A stretch of DNA of 64,000 nucleotides from Chryseobacterium lathyri. GTDB lineage: Bacteria > Bacteroidota > Bacteroidia > Flavobacteriales > Weeksellaceae. Within the stretch, counting starts at the first letter, position 1, and each line of letters opens with the position of its first letter. A program made the position numbers and the translations under genes. Location: contig NZ_QNFY01000001.1 in assembly GCF_003290185.1 (NCBI RefSeq), forward strand, positions 62,001 to 126,000, read 5' to 3'. Below, piece after piece: positions 40,203 to 49,232 of the stretch. The notes beneath the pieces were generated by a model. It was not told where the DNA came from and did no database searches. It saw only the letters and a program-made list of their open reading frames with translations.

Positions 40203-40907
40203 ATGAATTTTAGCAAGATTGTCTGTCTTTTTATCCTCTTTTTTGGAGTCAGTGTTTTTGGTCAGAAGGATTCTATCATTGCAAAACCCCTCAACCAATA
40301 TCCTGCTGAATCTTTAAAAACGGATGAGTTCGGTAATAAGTACTATTATGACGAACGTCAAAAGGTAAAGATTTATGAAATTAACGGTGAGCCTGTGGTA
40401 GTGCTGGATGAGCTGGTCCTGGTTAATAAACCGCGGTTTAATAATCAGCTGGATAAAAATTACTATTATTTTCTTAATAAAAAGCTGAACAGGGTTTATC
40501 CGTTATTTGTCACTGCGCTTGAGCAATATAGAGGTATCCAGGCGGATATGACAGATATGGACAGCAAAGCCAAAAGGAAATTTATAAGAGAAAGGCAGAA
40601 TATACTTGCGGATCAGTATGAAAAACAGCTGAGAGATCTTACCACAACAGAAGGCCAGGTTTTTGCCAAGCTGATGAACAGAGCAACGGGAAAAAATGTT
40701 TATGAGATTATTAAAGAGATGAGAGGCGGATGGATCGCTTTCTGGTGGAATGTAAAAGGGAAGGTGGCAGATATAGACCTGAAAGACCAATACAACCCGC
40801 ACAAAAACAGAACGGATGAATTTATAGAATCCCTGCTTCAGTCCAACTGGAATTCCGGTTATTTACAGCCTTATCCCGGTGCCTCCGATTTTAAGGTAAG
40901 AAAATAA
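40203..40907 (+). CDS. Secreted DUF4294 protein
   Basis: Start taken at the ATG at 40203 (MNFSKIVCLFILFFGVSVFG), giving 234 residues with a clear signal peptide; the 40167 start would bury it behind 12 extra residues. The body is helical and rich in Lys, Tyr and Asn, with KNYYYFLNKKLNRVYPLFVTALEQY and the family-typical GGWIAFWWNVKGKVADIDLKDQY and YNPHKNRTDEFIE. DUF4294 is Bacteroidetes-specific with unknown function. Promoters for it and the divergent M42 gene must share 51 bp, which contain TAATTTTTG, a near-match to the -7 box. Confidence 0.85.
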   Translation: MNFSKIVCLFILFFGVSVFGQKDSIIAKPLNQYPAESLKTDEFGNKYYYDERQKVKIYEINGEPVVVLDELVLVNKPRFNNQLDKNYYYFLNKKLNRVYPLFVTALEQYRGIQADMTDMDSKAKRKFIRERQNILADQYEKQLRDLTTTEGQVFAKLMNRATGKNVYEIIKEMRGGWIAFWWNVKGKVADIDLKDQYNPHKNRTDEFIESLLQSNWNSGYLQPYPGASDFKVRK

Positions 40908-40957
40908 GAACCGGTTTAAGCTTATTAAAAAATAAATCTGAACAGACTTTAAATATA

Positions 40958-40985
40958 AAATTCCTGTAAATTTTTACAGGAATTT
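40958..40985. terminator. Bidirectional hairpin between convergent genes
   Basis: AAATTCCTGTAAA-TT-TTTACAGGAATTT, a 13-bp perfect stem flanked by T residues. The right arm overlaps the last codons and stop of the NUDIX gene. Confidence 0.7.
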
Positions 40986-41390
40986 TTCTTTTAATTTATC
41001 GAATACAATTTGATCTATTGGAAGCGGAAAAGGATTATCGGGTCTATTGATATCGATCCATTCTATTTTCTCAATGCATGGATCAAGGATCAGAAAATCT
41101 TCCTCTGTTGTAATATTGACTATATAATATATGGTAAGCAGCTGCTCATTTTCTCTGAAACGTGAAACCAGAAAATCTTCCTGAGTATAAAAATGTTCCA
41201 CAACTTCAATTTTTACATTCAGCTCTTCATCAAATTCGCGGTGAAGACATTCTATAAGCCCTTCGCCAAATTCCAGGCCTCCTCCCGGAAATTTCATTAA
41301 TTGTTCACCGGCATACTCTTCAAACAGCGTCAGTACTTTTTTATCCTTTACTGCACAGGCATACACCCGAATGTTGATCTTATCAATCAT
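40974..41390 (-). CDS. NUDIX hydrolase
   Basis: The 138-residue single-domain protein has the NUDIX box GGGLEFGEGLIECLHREFDEEL (the GX5EX7REUXEE part at about 36-58), with both REFDEEL glutamates for Mg. It hydrolyses a nucleoside diphosphate linked to X; the substrate is not evident. The box differs from the strict consensus only in ending ELNV instead of xEExGU. It is convergent with the DUF4294 gene and shares a hairpin with it. A second minus-strand gene (mnmD) lies 97 bp upstream. Confidence 0.9.
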   Translation of the reverse strand: MIDKINIRVYACAVKDKKVLTLFEEYAGEQLMKFPGGGLEFGEGLIECLHREFDEELNVKIEVVEHFYTQEDFLVSRFRENEQLLTIYYIVNITTEEDFLILDPCIEKIEWIDINRPDNPFPLPIDQIVFDKLKEKFL

Positions 41391-41487
41391 ATGTAATATT
41401 TTGTATAGCTAAAATAAGGAATTTAGTAGAAAGAGCCAATAAACCCATTTGCAAATTAACTCTTATATAATCTGTTGTTTCCCTTTT

Positions 41488-42186
41488 CTAATTTTCTCTG
41501 TTTTCCTCACTTTCCATCTTTACCGCATTAATCATTTCTCTCTTTCCGGGAGGGCCCTGCTTTTTCTCTACTTTAAAATTCAGTTCCTGAAGAATCCTTC
41601 TTACGCTTCCTTTAGAAGAATAAGTTGTTAACAATCCGTTAACGGACATTTTGTCGGAAACCATTTCAAAAAGCGGTTTTTCCCACAGATCAGGCTGTAC
41701 TCTCGCACCAAAGCAATCGTAATAAACCAGGTTGATTTTAGGTAAGTCTATGTCTTTCAGCTCGAAAAAGTCACATTTGATCTTTTTTAGGGTAAAGCCT
41801 TTAATGATTTCAGATGGTTTTTCCCATTCTGCCTGATGAATTTTTTGATAAATATTTTTGAATTCCGGATTATCAAAATGCTCAAAATAGGCAAGGTCAT
41901 TCATTTCAGCTTCATTTATCGGGTATTTTTCAAGAGAAAAATAATTGATGACATGATTTTTGTCAGTTTTTAAATATTCATTAATTGTCACCAAAACATT
42001 CAAACCTGTTCCAAAACCGAGTTCTAAAATATTAATTTCGTAATCATTTAATTGATTTAGTCCATTTTTAATAAACACATGTTCTGCTTCCTGAAGCGCC
42101 CCATGATGAGAATGATAGTTTTCATTTAAATCGTTGATAAACAATGTTTTACTACCGTCGTTTGTGGTCTTAATCTCTCTTTTCAA
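41488..42186 (-). CDS. mnmD: tRNA (mnm5s2U34) methyltransferase MnmD
   Basis: The 232-residue SAM methyltransferase matches the stand-alone MnmD type (the methyltransferase half of E. coli MnmC). It shows DGSKTLFINDLNENYHSHHGA at the N-terminus, ILELGFGTGLNVL as the SAM-binding motif I, and VYYDCFGARVQPDLWEKPLF, and the final SVRRILQELNFKVEKKQGPPGKREM. It adds the last methyl group to the wobble uridine of certain tRNAs. No FAD oxidase domain is fused. Divergent from ilvE with 85 bp between. Confidence 0.9.
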   Translation of the reverse strand: MKREIKTTNDGSKTLFINDLNENYHSHHGALQEAEHVFIKNGLNQLNDYEINILELGFGTGLNVLVTINEYLKTDKNHVINYFSLEKYPINEAEMNDLAYFEHFDNPEFKNIYQKIHQAEWEKPSEIIKGFTLKKIKCDFFELKDIDLPKINLVYYDCFGARVQPDLWEKPLFEMVSDKMSVNGLLTTYSSKGSVRRILQELNFKVEKKQGPPGKREMINAVKMESEENREN

Positions 42187-42238
42187 GCTATTTTTTTGTC
42201 AAATTTACTCTAAAATTTTTATATTTAGAAAATTATAT

Positions 42239-42246
42239 TAAATTTG
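42239..42246 (+). promoter_or_regulatory. ilvE promoter -7 box
   Basis: TAAATTTG matches TAnnTTTG exactly and lies 25 bp before the ilvE ATG at 42272. Confidence 0.55.
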
Positions 42247-42271
42247 TAGAACATCGTAAAAATTTTAAAAA

Positions 42272-43345
42272 ATGATAATTCAAAAAACTGAAAACTCCAG
42301 ACTTTCGGACTTTGATCCGGACAATTTTTCATTTGGAAATACTTTTATCGACCATATGGTTATATGTGAGTATGAAAATGGAAAATGGGGTGATGTGAAA
42401 TTGGTTCCTTATGGTCCAATACCATTTACGCCAGCCATGATGGGTGTAAACTACGGGCAAGCTTGTTTTGAAGGTATGAAAGCTTATAAAGACAAAGACG
42501 GGCAGGTTTTCCTTTTCAGGCCGGAAAAGAATTTTGAACGTATCAATAAATCAGCAAAACGTCTGGCAATGCCTGAAGTGACTGAAGAAATGTTTTTAGA
42601 CGGATTGAAGGCATTAGTAGATATCGACAGAAATTGGATCCCGCAGGGAGAAGGGATGTCATTATATATCAGACCATTGATTTTTGCCACAGAGGAAGCT
42701 TTGAAAGCAAGAGTTGCTAATAAATATATGTTTGCAATTGTTGCGACACCAGCGAAAAGTTATTATTCAGAACCGGTTTCTGTGAAAATTTCAGATCATT
42801 ATTCAAGAGCTGCCAACGGAGGAGTAGGTTCTGCTAAAGCAGCAGGAAATTATGCCGCTTCTTTCTATCCTACACAGCTTGCTATTGAAGAAGGGTATGA
42901 GCAGATCATCTGGACTGATGATTCTACTCATGAATATTTTGAAGAAAGTGGAACAATGAACGTATTCGTAAGAATTAACGATACGATCTATACGCCGCCT
43001 ACTTCCGAAAAAATCCTTGACGGGGTAACAAGAGACAGCTTCATCCAGCTTGCCAACAAAAGAGGAATCGAGGTAAAAATAGAGCCTGTAGCTGTGAAAA
43101 CAGTTATAGAAGCTCAGAAGAACGGAACGCTGAAAGAAGTTTGGGGAGTGGGAACAGCTGTTGTAACTACTGTATTCCAAGCCTTAGGATATCAGGGCGT
43201 AAAGCTTGAACTTCCTAAATTGTCGGATGAAGAAAGCTTTGCAGCTCTTCTTAAAAAAGATCTTACAGACCTTCAGAACAACCTTAGCGAAGATCCTTTC
43301 GGATGGAGAGTTATGGTTGAAAAAGACGTTCTGGAAACTGTTTAA
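42272..43345 (+). CDS. ilvE: Branched-chain amino acid aminotransferase
   Basis: The 357-residue fold type IV PLP enzyme belongs to the longer BCAT group (IlvE type II). Visible are NYGQACFEGMKAYKD, YIRPLIFATE, the PLP lysine in GGVGSAKAAGNYAAS (near 195), EYFEESGTMNVF, and LDGVTRDS. It transfers the amino group between glutamate and the branched-chain 2-oxo acids, in both synthesis and breakdown. It has its own promoter and a strong terminator, so it is monocistronic. Confidence 0.94.
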   Translation: MIIQKTENSRLSDFDPDNFSFGNTFIDHMVICEYENGKWGDVKLVPYGPIPFTPAMMGVNYGQACFEGMKAYKDKDGQVFLFRPEKNFERINKSAKRLAMPEVTEEMFLDGLKALVDIDRNWIPQGEGMSLYIRPLIFATEEALKARVANKYMFAIVATPAKSYYSEPVSVKISDHYSRAANGGVGSAKAAGNYAASFYPTQLAIEEGYEQIIWTDDSTHEYFEESGTMNVFVRINDTIYTPPTSEKILDGVTRDSFIQLANKRGIEVKIEPVAVKTVIEAQKNGTLKEVWGVGTAVVTTVFQALGYQGVKLELPKLSDEESFAALLKKDLTDLQNNLSEDPFGWRVMVEKDVLETV

Positions 43346-43372
43346 TTTCAATATTATTTGATTCATGATACG

Positions 43373-43398
43373 ACCGGCAGAAATTTATTTCTGCCGGT
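43373..43398 (+). terminator. Terminator after ilvE
   Basis: ACCGGCAGAAAT-TT-ATTTCTGCCGGT, a 12-bp perfect stem followed by seven T. Confidence 0.9.
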
Positions 43399-43450
43399 TT
43401 TTTTATTTTCTCGCCAATTATTGGTAATTTTTCACAAAATTTAGAATACT

Positions 43451-44731
43451 ATGCAATTCCTAAAGTTCAAATTACCTCTTGGTCTGCTTTCTGTGATCAG
43501 TCTTTTAGCTGTTTCCTCCTGCAGTAAAGATGATGACGGAGAAATGTTGGTAAACGATGCGGCCACAATAACTGTAGAAAATATAATTGAAAGTAAAGCA
43601 TTGACACAATTCGGAACTTTCCGGAATGCAGGGTCATCGCCTGTCATTAATCCCGGGGAATCAGCCTCATTTACATTTTATGCAGGAAAAGGACAGACGG
43701 TAAGTTTTGCTGCCATGTATGGAAACAGTAACGATTTATTTTTTGCCCCGGCCAACCCGGGACTGAAACTGTATCAGGATAACGGAGATCCGGTAACAGG
43801 AAATGTTTCTTCACAGATCAAGCTTTGGGATAACGGGACACGTAAAAATGAACCTACGGGCCCTGGTGTTACTCATCCCGGTGTAGCAGAAGGTACTCCG
43901 TTGAATGTTACAGAAATTGCAGTGGCAACACCCGCTTCACAATTGCTGAAAGCGGAATTGACTCATGAGGGAGGAACCAAATTTACTTTGAAATTAACCA
44001 ATACTTCAGGCAGTACAGCCAATGAAACGCCAATAAGTGCCGGAGTCTGGGCTGTTTCCCATATTTCAGGGACAACACTTTTGAAGGAAGATCCTATTTT
44101 TTCACCAGGAAAGCCGTCAGCTAACGGATTGACAGACCTTGCTGAAACCGGAAAAACGACGCCTCTGGAACAATACCTTACAGGTATAACAGGTCCTAAT
44201 TCTGCATTTTCACCGGTACTGGTCGTAGTATACAGCGGTAACGATAATCCTATCTTTAAAACCGGGGAGAATGACCGTGGAGAAGGTTTGAAGGAGCTTT
44301 CTCAGCAGGGTAATGCTGATGTTTTGGCAGCTTTCCTTAAAGGCAAGCCGGGAATAAAAGAAGTATTCGTCCTTAAAGATCCGGCTACAGGTGTTTTACG
44401 ACCTAGAATAAACGGAAATAACGGCGGTAAGGCTTCACAGGTAATATCTGCACGTAAAGGAGACCGTATTGCACTGGCAACAATGTACGGACAATCCAAT
44501 GACTGGTTTATTGCAGCCATGAATAACGGGGTAGACGGCTCAACGCGTGGCGATATCTCTTCGATCATTGGGCTTTTTGACAGTGGAACCTTACAAAGCT
44601 CTTTTCCTGGTGCCCACATAGGGTCGGAGCCGGCTGAGGCTGAAAGCCAGCCGGTACAGCAGCTTGCCAACCCGAACCAGTTCAATACACTTCCATCACT
44701 TCCACAGATGATTAAAGTGACGATTCAATAA
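43451..44731 (+). CDS. Spondin domain lipoprotein
   Basis: The 426-residue protein has a lipoprotein signal with lipobox AVSSCS (Cys near residue 24). Two spondin_N-type repeats follow: residues about 38-205 contain ITVENIIESKALTQFGTF and VSFAAMYGNSNDLFFAP, and residues about 215-410 contain LATMYGQSNDWFIAA and DISSIIGLFDSGT. Spondin domains are C2-like beta sandwiches used for adhesion. The protein is probably on the outer membrane. Internal duplication is clear from the MYG-SND motif. A weak hairpin (44754-44774) follows. Confidence 0.88.
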   Translation: MQFLKFKLPLGLLSVISLLAVSSCSKDDDGEMLVNDAATITVENIIESKALTQFGTFRNAGSSPVINPGESASFTFYAGKGQTVSFAAMYGNSNDLFFAPANPGLKLYQDNGDPVTGNVSSQIKLWDNGTRKNEPTGPGVTHPGVAEGTPLNVTEIAVATPASQLLKAELTHEGGTKFTLKLTNTSGSTANETPISAGVWAVSHISGTTLLKEDPIFSPGKPSANGLTDLAETGKTTPLEQYLTGITGPNSAFSPVLVVVYSGNDNPIFKTGENDRGEGLKELSQQGNADVLAAFLKGKPGIKEVFVLKDPATGVLRPRINGNNGGKASQVISARKGDRIALATMYGQSNDWFIAAMNNGVDGSTRGDISSIIGLFDSGTLQSSFPGAHIGSEPAEAESQPVQQLANPNQFNTLPSLPQMIKVTIQ

Positions 44732-44799
44732 TATTTGAATATCAAAATATAGGATCACCTCTTTTCGGGGTGATTTCTGTTTTAAATCCCCATCTGTTT

Positions 44800-44976
44800 A
44801 ACCACAAAAGTCACAAAAGCTTTTTTAGTTATAAAAGTCTTGCCATCCCGGAAACAATAAGATCACATAAGCAGAAAATCAAAGATTTTCATAAGAATTT
44901 AAATGTACTTTTTGCAGTTGGATTTTAAACTTTAAATGCACTTAAGTGTTTCAAATCTTTTGTGACTTTTGTGGTT
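44800..44976. repeat. 20-bp perfect inverted repeat bracketing 137 bp
   Basis: AACCACAAAAGTCACAAAAG (44800-44819) and CTTTTGTGACTTTTGTGGTT (44957-44976) are perfect complements. Each arm is itself a tandem of a CACAAAAG-like unit. They fill most of the 383-bp gap between the spondin gene and gldI; nothing coding is seen between them. A TATTTTCG box (one mismatch to the -7 consensus) is found about 20 bp before gldI. Confidence 0.6.
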
Positions 44977-45114
44977 GAAATTTTTAAATCCTTGAATTTT
45001 TAAATTTTAAATCCCCATAATTCCATTCCCTGGAAATACTTCACTATTTTCTCCAAAATTTTTTAAAACCTATTGAACAATATTTCCCCGAAATGCGTAT
45101 TTTCGCAAAAGTTT

Positions 45115-45627
45115 ATGAAAAAATTACTCTTCATATCAGCAGTAAGCCTGCTAAGCTGTAACCGGAATGCACCCACGGCGCATCCTCCCGTAGGTGGAGT
45201 ATTGAGCCAGAAAGACCTGGATGTTTCCAAGGAGAGAATGAGAAATCTCAATACGATAGAGCGTGGCCAGATTCAGAATTGGATTAGTGGTCAGCCTGTA
45301 AAATATTATCCTACACAGCTTAATTACTGGGTAAGTGTTGAAGGTTTTGATCAGAGAGAAAGAAGAGCGGATAATACACCCATCTCTTATTCTTATGATC
45401 TCTATGATTTTGATGAAACCAAAATCTATGACAAACCTTTTGAAAGAAGAGATGCCAGATTCGGGCATTTTGATGAACTGAAAGCGGTAGAGAATGCTTT
45501 GCGTTTTATGCATGATGGAGAGGAAGTGACGCTTTTGGTACCTTCTTCACTGGCCTATGGAACCTTTGGAGACGAAAAGAATATAGACAACGATATACCA
45601 TTAATCATAAAATTAAAAGCGCTATAA
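45115..45627 (+). CDS. gldI: GldI-like FKBP-type peptidyl-prolyl isomerase lipoprotein
   Basis: Start taken at the ATG at 45115 (MKKLLFISAVSLLSC), giving 170 residues with lipobox LLSCN; the 45073 start would move the signal inward. The C-terminal half is an FKBP domain, degenerate at the N-side, with LRFMHDGEEVTLLVPSSLAYGTFGDE and DIPLIIKLKAL. It matches GldI, a lipoprotein first defined in Flavobacterium johnsoniae gliding and type IX secretion. Non-gliding Chryseobacterium keep it, presumably for envelope protein folding. The next isomerase gene follows after 3 bp. Confidence 0.8.
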   Translation: MKKLLFISAVSLLSCNRNAPTAHPPVGGVLSQKDLDVSKERMRNLNTIERGQIQNWISGQPVKYYPTQLNYWVSVEGFDQRERRADNTPISYSYDLYDFDETKIYDKPFERRDARFGHFDELKAVENALRFMHDGEEVTLLVPSSLAYGTFGDEKNIDNDIPLIIKLKAL

Positions 45628-45630
45628 ATA

Positions 45631-46749
45631 ATGAAATTGTTTAACAAGAATATAATTCTGGCAGCGGCAAGTATCTCGCTGATGAGTTGTACCCCAATCT
45701 ATAAAAAAATGAACGTAGACAAAGAAACTTACGAAGGTCTTCATGACGGACTTTATGCAAATCTTCAGACTTCTAAAGGAAACCTGATCGTGCAGTTCGA
45801 AGACAAAAAAGCACCGGTAACTGTAGCCAATTTTATTGGTCTTGCAGAAGGAAAAATAGACAACAAAGCTAAGGCGAAAGGAGTTCCTTATTATGACGGG
45901 ACTATTTTCCACAGAGTGATCAAAGATTTCATGATCCAGGGAGGTGATCCTCAGGGAACAGGAATGGGAGATCCTGGATATAAATTCGAGGACGAGAAAA
46001 ACGATCTTAAGCATACAGGAAAAGGAATCCTTTCTATGGCGAATTCCGGACCTAACACAAACGGTTCTCAGTTCTTCATCACTGAAGTGGCTACACCTTG
46101 GTTAGACGGAAGACACACCATCTTCGGAAAAGTAGTTAAAGGTAATGATGTGATCGATGCCATTGCTAACGTAGAAAAAGGAGCTCAGGATAAGCCTAAA
46201 ACAGATATCGTTTTAGAAAAAGTTTCTGTTTTCAGCAAAGGAGATGAATACAAAAACTACGATGCAGCAAAAACTTTCACGGAAGGAAAAGCTAAAATCG
46301 CAGAAAACAATAAAGCTTACATTGCTAAAGAAGAAGCTGACAGAAAGAAAAAAGAAGAGGAATTCAAAGCTAACCAGGAGAAAATGGTTGAAGACCTGAA
46401 AGCCGGAATGCAGAAAACTGAATCAGGATTATATTACAAGATCACTAAAACAGCTCCGGCTGGAAAGGCTCCTAAAGCTGGTGACAATGTATCTGTACAC
46501 TATGCAGGTAAATTAATCGACGGTACAGAATTCGATTCTTCATTCAAAAGAAATGAGCCTATCGAAATTCCAATCGGAATGGGAAGAGTAATCAAAGGAT
46601 GGGATGAAGGGATCCTGTTACTTAAAGAAGGCGAAACGGCTACTTTATTGATCCCGCCGGCAATGGCTTACGGAGAAAGAGGAGCAGGAGGGGTTATCCC
46701 GCCAAATGCCTGGTTAATCTTCGATGTTGAGCTTGTGAAAGTACAGTAA
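45631..46749 (+). CDS. Cyclophilin-FKBP fusion peptidyl-prolyl isomerase lipoprotein
   Basis: The 372-residue protein joins two unrelated isomerase folds. A lipobox (SLMSCT, Cys near 20) is followed by a cyclophilin domain (about 45-205: FHRVIKDFMIQGGDPQGTG, NTNGSQFFIT, WLDGRHTIFGKV). A charged coiled linker (about 215-265) leads to an FKBP domain (about 275-372: VSVHYAGKLIDGTEFDSS, IPIGMGRVIKGWDEG, PPAMAYGERGAGGVIPPNA). Both active sites look intact. It is co-transcribed with gldI, forming a periplasm-facing folding pair. Confidence 0.94.
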   Translation: MKLFNKNIILAAASISLMSCTPIYKKMNVDKETYEGLHDGLYANLQTSKGNLIVQFEDKKAPVTVANFIGLAEGKIDNKAKAKGVPYYDGTIFHRVIKDFMIQGGDPQGTGMGDPGYKFEDEKNDLKHTGKGILSMANSGPNTNGSQFFITEVATPWLDGRHTIFGKVVKGNDVIDAIANVEKGAQDKPKTDIVLEKVSVFSKGDEYKNYDAAKTFTEGKAKIAENNKAYIAKEEADRKKKEEEFKANQEKMVEDLKAGMQKTESGLYYKITKTAPAGKAPKAGDNVSVHYAGKLIDGTEFDSSFKRNEPIEIPIGMGRVIKGWDEGILLLKEGETATLLIPPAMAYGERGAGGVIPPNAWLIFDVELVKVQ

Positions 46750-46771
46750 TTGAAGTTTTAAAATATACTGA

Positions 46772-46797
46772 AGCCGTCCGTGAGGACGGCTTTTTTT
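46772..46797 (+). terminator. Terminator of the gldI operon
   Basis: AGCCGTCC-GTGA-GGACGGCT followed by six T, 22 bp after the stop codon. Confidence 0.92.
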
Positions 46798-46895
46798 GTT
46801 CGCTGGAGATTTAAAATTATATAAAGATTCAGTTAAAGTAAAAGCTTATACTTTTAGTTTAATGTAATTTCTCTATTTTCGTGTAAAGTAATTTT

Positions 46896-48068
46896 ATGAA
46901 AAAAATCCTCTACACCCTTCTTATTCTTTCCACAACCACTTTTTCCGCACAGGGAAAAAAATTCTTCAAAAGCGGTGAGGTACAGCTTCAGAATTCAGTA
47001 GAAAAGATCAACCTGAGATATGCCAATGATCTGCCTTTTGTACAGGTCAGCATTAATGGGAAGCCTTACAATTTTCTGTTTGATACCGGAGCGCCAACGG
47101 TGATCTCTACAGCAGTATACACTGAGCTGGGATTGGAGAAAAAACATAAAAGTAACGTAAAGGATTCACAGAAAAACAAACAGGAACAGATCTTCACTAT
47201 TCTGCCGGAAATGACCGTTGATAAAGCTGTTTTCAAAGATGTGGGAGTTGTCGTGATGGATTTCAGTGTTTCTGAGTTGAGCTGCTTCAAAATCGATGGT
47301 ATTCTTGGAGCCAATCAGATGGCAAAACTTTTCTGGAAAATTAATTATTCGGAAAACTTACTTGAAGCTTCAAAAGATCTTGCGCAGTTTAACCCGGCAG
47401 ATTATGATATTGTCATTCCTTTCAGCCCCAGAACACAAAAAACACCCGTTGTAGAAACTGATCTGCAGGGAAAAAAAATAGAGCTTACCTTCGATACCGG
47501 ATTTTCCGGAAGGATGAAGATCACAGATGGTGCATATGAGGCTCAAAAGGCATTAAAGAGTATAGAAGTCTATGGAACAAACTCTATCGGCGCTTATGGG
47601 GCCGGAAAACCTGCACCGGGATATATTTTCCGGACCGCAGCTCTGTCATTAGGTAATAAAAGCTTCTTTAATGAAATAATTGCCACAGGGGGTACCAACC
47701 TGATTGGGAATGATTTCTTTAAAAATTTTGTATTCATCCTCGACTGGTCAGGAAATAAGATCTATATGAAACGGATCAAAAATGAGCCTGCTAAACTGGA
47801 GTCTTTCGGTTTCGGTTACCGTTTTATAGATTCAAAACCAACAGTGGCCTTTGTATTTCAGGAAGAAAATTTTCCATTGAAAGTTGGAGATGCTATTATC
47901 AGCATCAATAACATTAATCTGGATAACCTTAACAAAGAAAGTGCCTGTCATTATTTTCTTAATAGAGTAGAAAACAGGCAGAATTCAATTGATCTTAAAA
48001 TCAGGAGAGACGGAAAGGAAATGCAGGTGAAGCTGGATAGAAAAGAGTTTTTGAAAGTAGGGGTTTAA
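46896..48068 (+). CDS. Secreted retropepsin-like aspartic protease with PDZ domain
   Basis: The 390-residue protein has a signal peptide (about 1-18), then two retropepsin-type lobes, each with its catalytic motif: NFLFDTGAPTVIS (near 62) and ELTFDTGFSGRMK (near 195). A C-terminal PDZ-like domain follows (about 300-385: FPLKVGDAIISINNINLDNL). Both Asp-Thr-Gly motifs are intact, so it could work as a pseudo-symmetric single chain. Substrates are unknown. A TATTTTCG box lies 14 bp before the start. It is convergent with the small membrane protein gene. Confidence 0.88.
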   Translation: MKKILYTLLILSTTTFSAQGKKFFKSGEVQLQNSVEKINLRYANDLPFVQVSINGKPYNFLFDTGAPTVISTAVYTELGLEKKHKSNVKDSQKNKQEQIFTILPEMTVDKAVFKDVGVVVMDFSVSELSCFKIDGILGANQMAKLFWKINYSENLLEASKDLAQFNPADYDIVIPFSPRTQKTPVVETDLQGKKIELTFDTGFSGRMKITDGAYEAQKALKSIEVYGTNSIGAYGAGKPAPGYIFRTAALSLGNKSFFNEIIATGGTNLIGNDFFKNFVFILDWSGNKIYMKRIKNEPAKLESFGFGYRFIDSKPTVAFVFQEENFPLKVGDAIISINNINLDNLNKESACHYFLNRVENRQNSIDLKIRRDGKEMQVKLDRKEFLKVGV

Positions 48069-48222
48069 ATTTGAGTGTTAGAGAATTTTTAGAATTGAGA
48101 ACAGGAAGTGTATAGATACTGTTTCAGTGTAAGAGCTTTTATTTTTTTTACTATTAATCCTATATACTTTGAATAACAGTTGATTATAGGTTTTTATTTA
48201 AAGTAATTTTAATAAAGAAAAA

Positions 48223-48244
48223 GCCGTTCAATACATTGAACGGC
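48223..48244. terminator. Bidirectional terminator
   Basis: GCCGTTCAAT-AC-ATTGAACGGC with A-rich and T-rich flanks lies between the convergent protease and membrane protein genes. Confidence 0.88.
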
Positions 48245-48268
48245 TTTCTAGTAAAGTAGAAATTAAAG

Positions 48269-48532
48269 TTATGCGTGTCTCGATTTCTTCCTTGTATCGG
48301 AAGAATTCATTTTTCCGGCAAGGGAGCTGATAAATACAATTCCAAAGCCGAGGTATGCCGCAAACGCGGTAAGGTATACAATTAAGCTGTTAAAATCTGG
48401 TTTTGAGGCATATATAAAATACACCAGCACGGAAAAAACAGCAAAACTCAACAGGAGCATCAGGCTCCAGATATTCATTTTTGCAGCATCTTCATTTCTC
48501 TTAAAAATCATTTCAAAAAAGTCTCTCATCAT
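48269..48532 (-). CDS. Small membrane protein, 87 residues
   Basis: Two hydrophobic segments are visible (about 22-42, SLMLLLSFAVFSVLVYFIYA; and 48-70, SLIVYLTAFAAYLGFGIVFISSLAG), with a cytosolic N-terminus (MRDFFEMIFKRNEDAAKMN) and a short basic C-terminus (TRKKSRHA). I do not recognise a named family. It is monocistronic with a 7-bp hairpin (CCGTTCT/AGAACGG, 48565-48583) in its upstream region, which could shape its leader. Confidence 0.6.
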   Translation of the reverse strand: MMRDFFEMIFKRNEDAAKMNIWSLMLLLSFAVFSVLVYFIYASKPDFNSLIVYLTAFAAYLGFGIVFISSLAGKMNSSDTRKKSRHA

Positions 48533-48744
48533 TAATCACTTTTTAAGGGTTATACATCTGTTTTCCGTTCTCCAATAGAACGGTCCGGAATCATTTTCCG
48601 ATATAAATTAAATGGCATACGGATCATAGTTAAACTTGGCTAAGGTTATGATCTTATGGCCGTTTGATTGTTTACATCAGGGTATGCTTTAAGCTGCCCA
48701 GAAAGTTTTAATTAAAAAACAGTATTGAATTCCGGAAGGAATTC

Positions 48745-48879
48745 ATGAGCTTTATGACACCGTACACAATCATCATCGTAAATGGAATTGATAAGGGACT
48801 ATCTTTTCCGATGCATACGGTATCTAAAGAAAAGGCCATATTAAAATATGAAACCTTTATTCGACTCAATGGAAACTGA
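48745..48879 (+). CDS. Possible small gene, 44 residues
   Basis: The frame from the ATG at 48745 encodes a protein-like sequence (YTIIIVNGIDKGLSFPMHTV, then SKEKAILKYETFIRLNGN) in a 794-bp gap with no other gene. Composition looks coding, but length is marginal, no -7 box or terminator is evident, and it might be a remnant of a longer gene. I give it low confidence. Confidence 0.25.
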   Translation: MSFMTPYTIIIVNGIDKGLSFPMHTVSKEKAILKYETFIRLNGN

Positions 48880-49232
48880 AGCTCCCACGGAAACCTTTTC
48901 TCATCGTCTGTGTTTTAAATAATTTTTTTTCAATGATTTAGCTTGCGAATTTCATGCCAAAGTGAATTTTCCTGCTTGTTTTTAGCATTAAGTAGGTTTA
49001 AGTTTGTAGATGATTAACAGAGAAATATAGAAATTGAAAGACAAAAGAATTGAATTCAATTTTTTTAAAGCAACAAAGATTACAAAAATTGTGGAGTACT
49101 TTAGAATTTTCAGGTTCAAAGCTTAACATAGAATTATCACAAAAGCTTAAAAAAATCAAAGATTTGATAAAAAGTATGTGTAATCTGAGAGACCTATGGG
49201 AGGTATGCAAAAATTGGGTCCCTATATAAGAA

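Noticed and set aside
39078..40298. Longer M42 peptidase starting at 40298
   Set aside because: The extra 49 residues are low-complexity, unlike the family, and overlap the divergent DUF4294 gene; the ATG at 40151 fits the M42 N-terminus.
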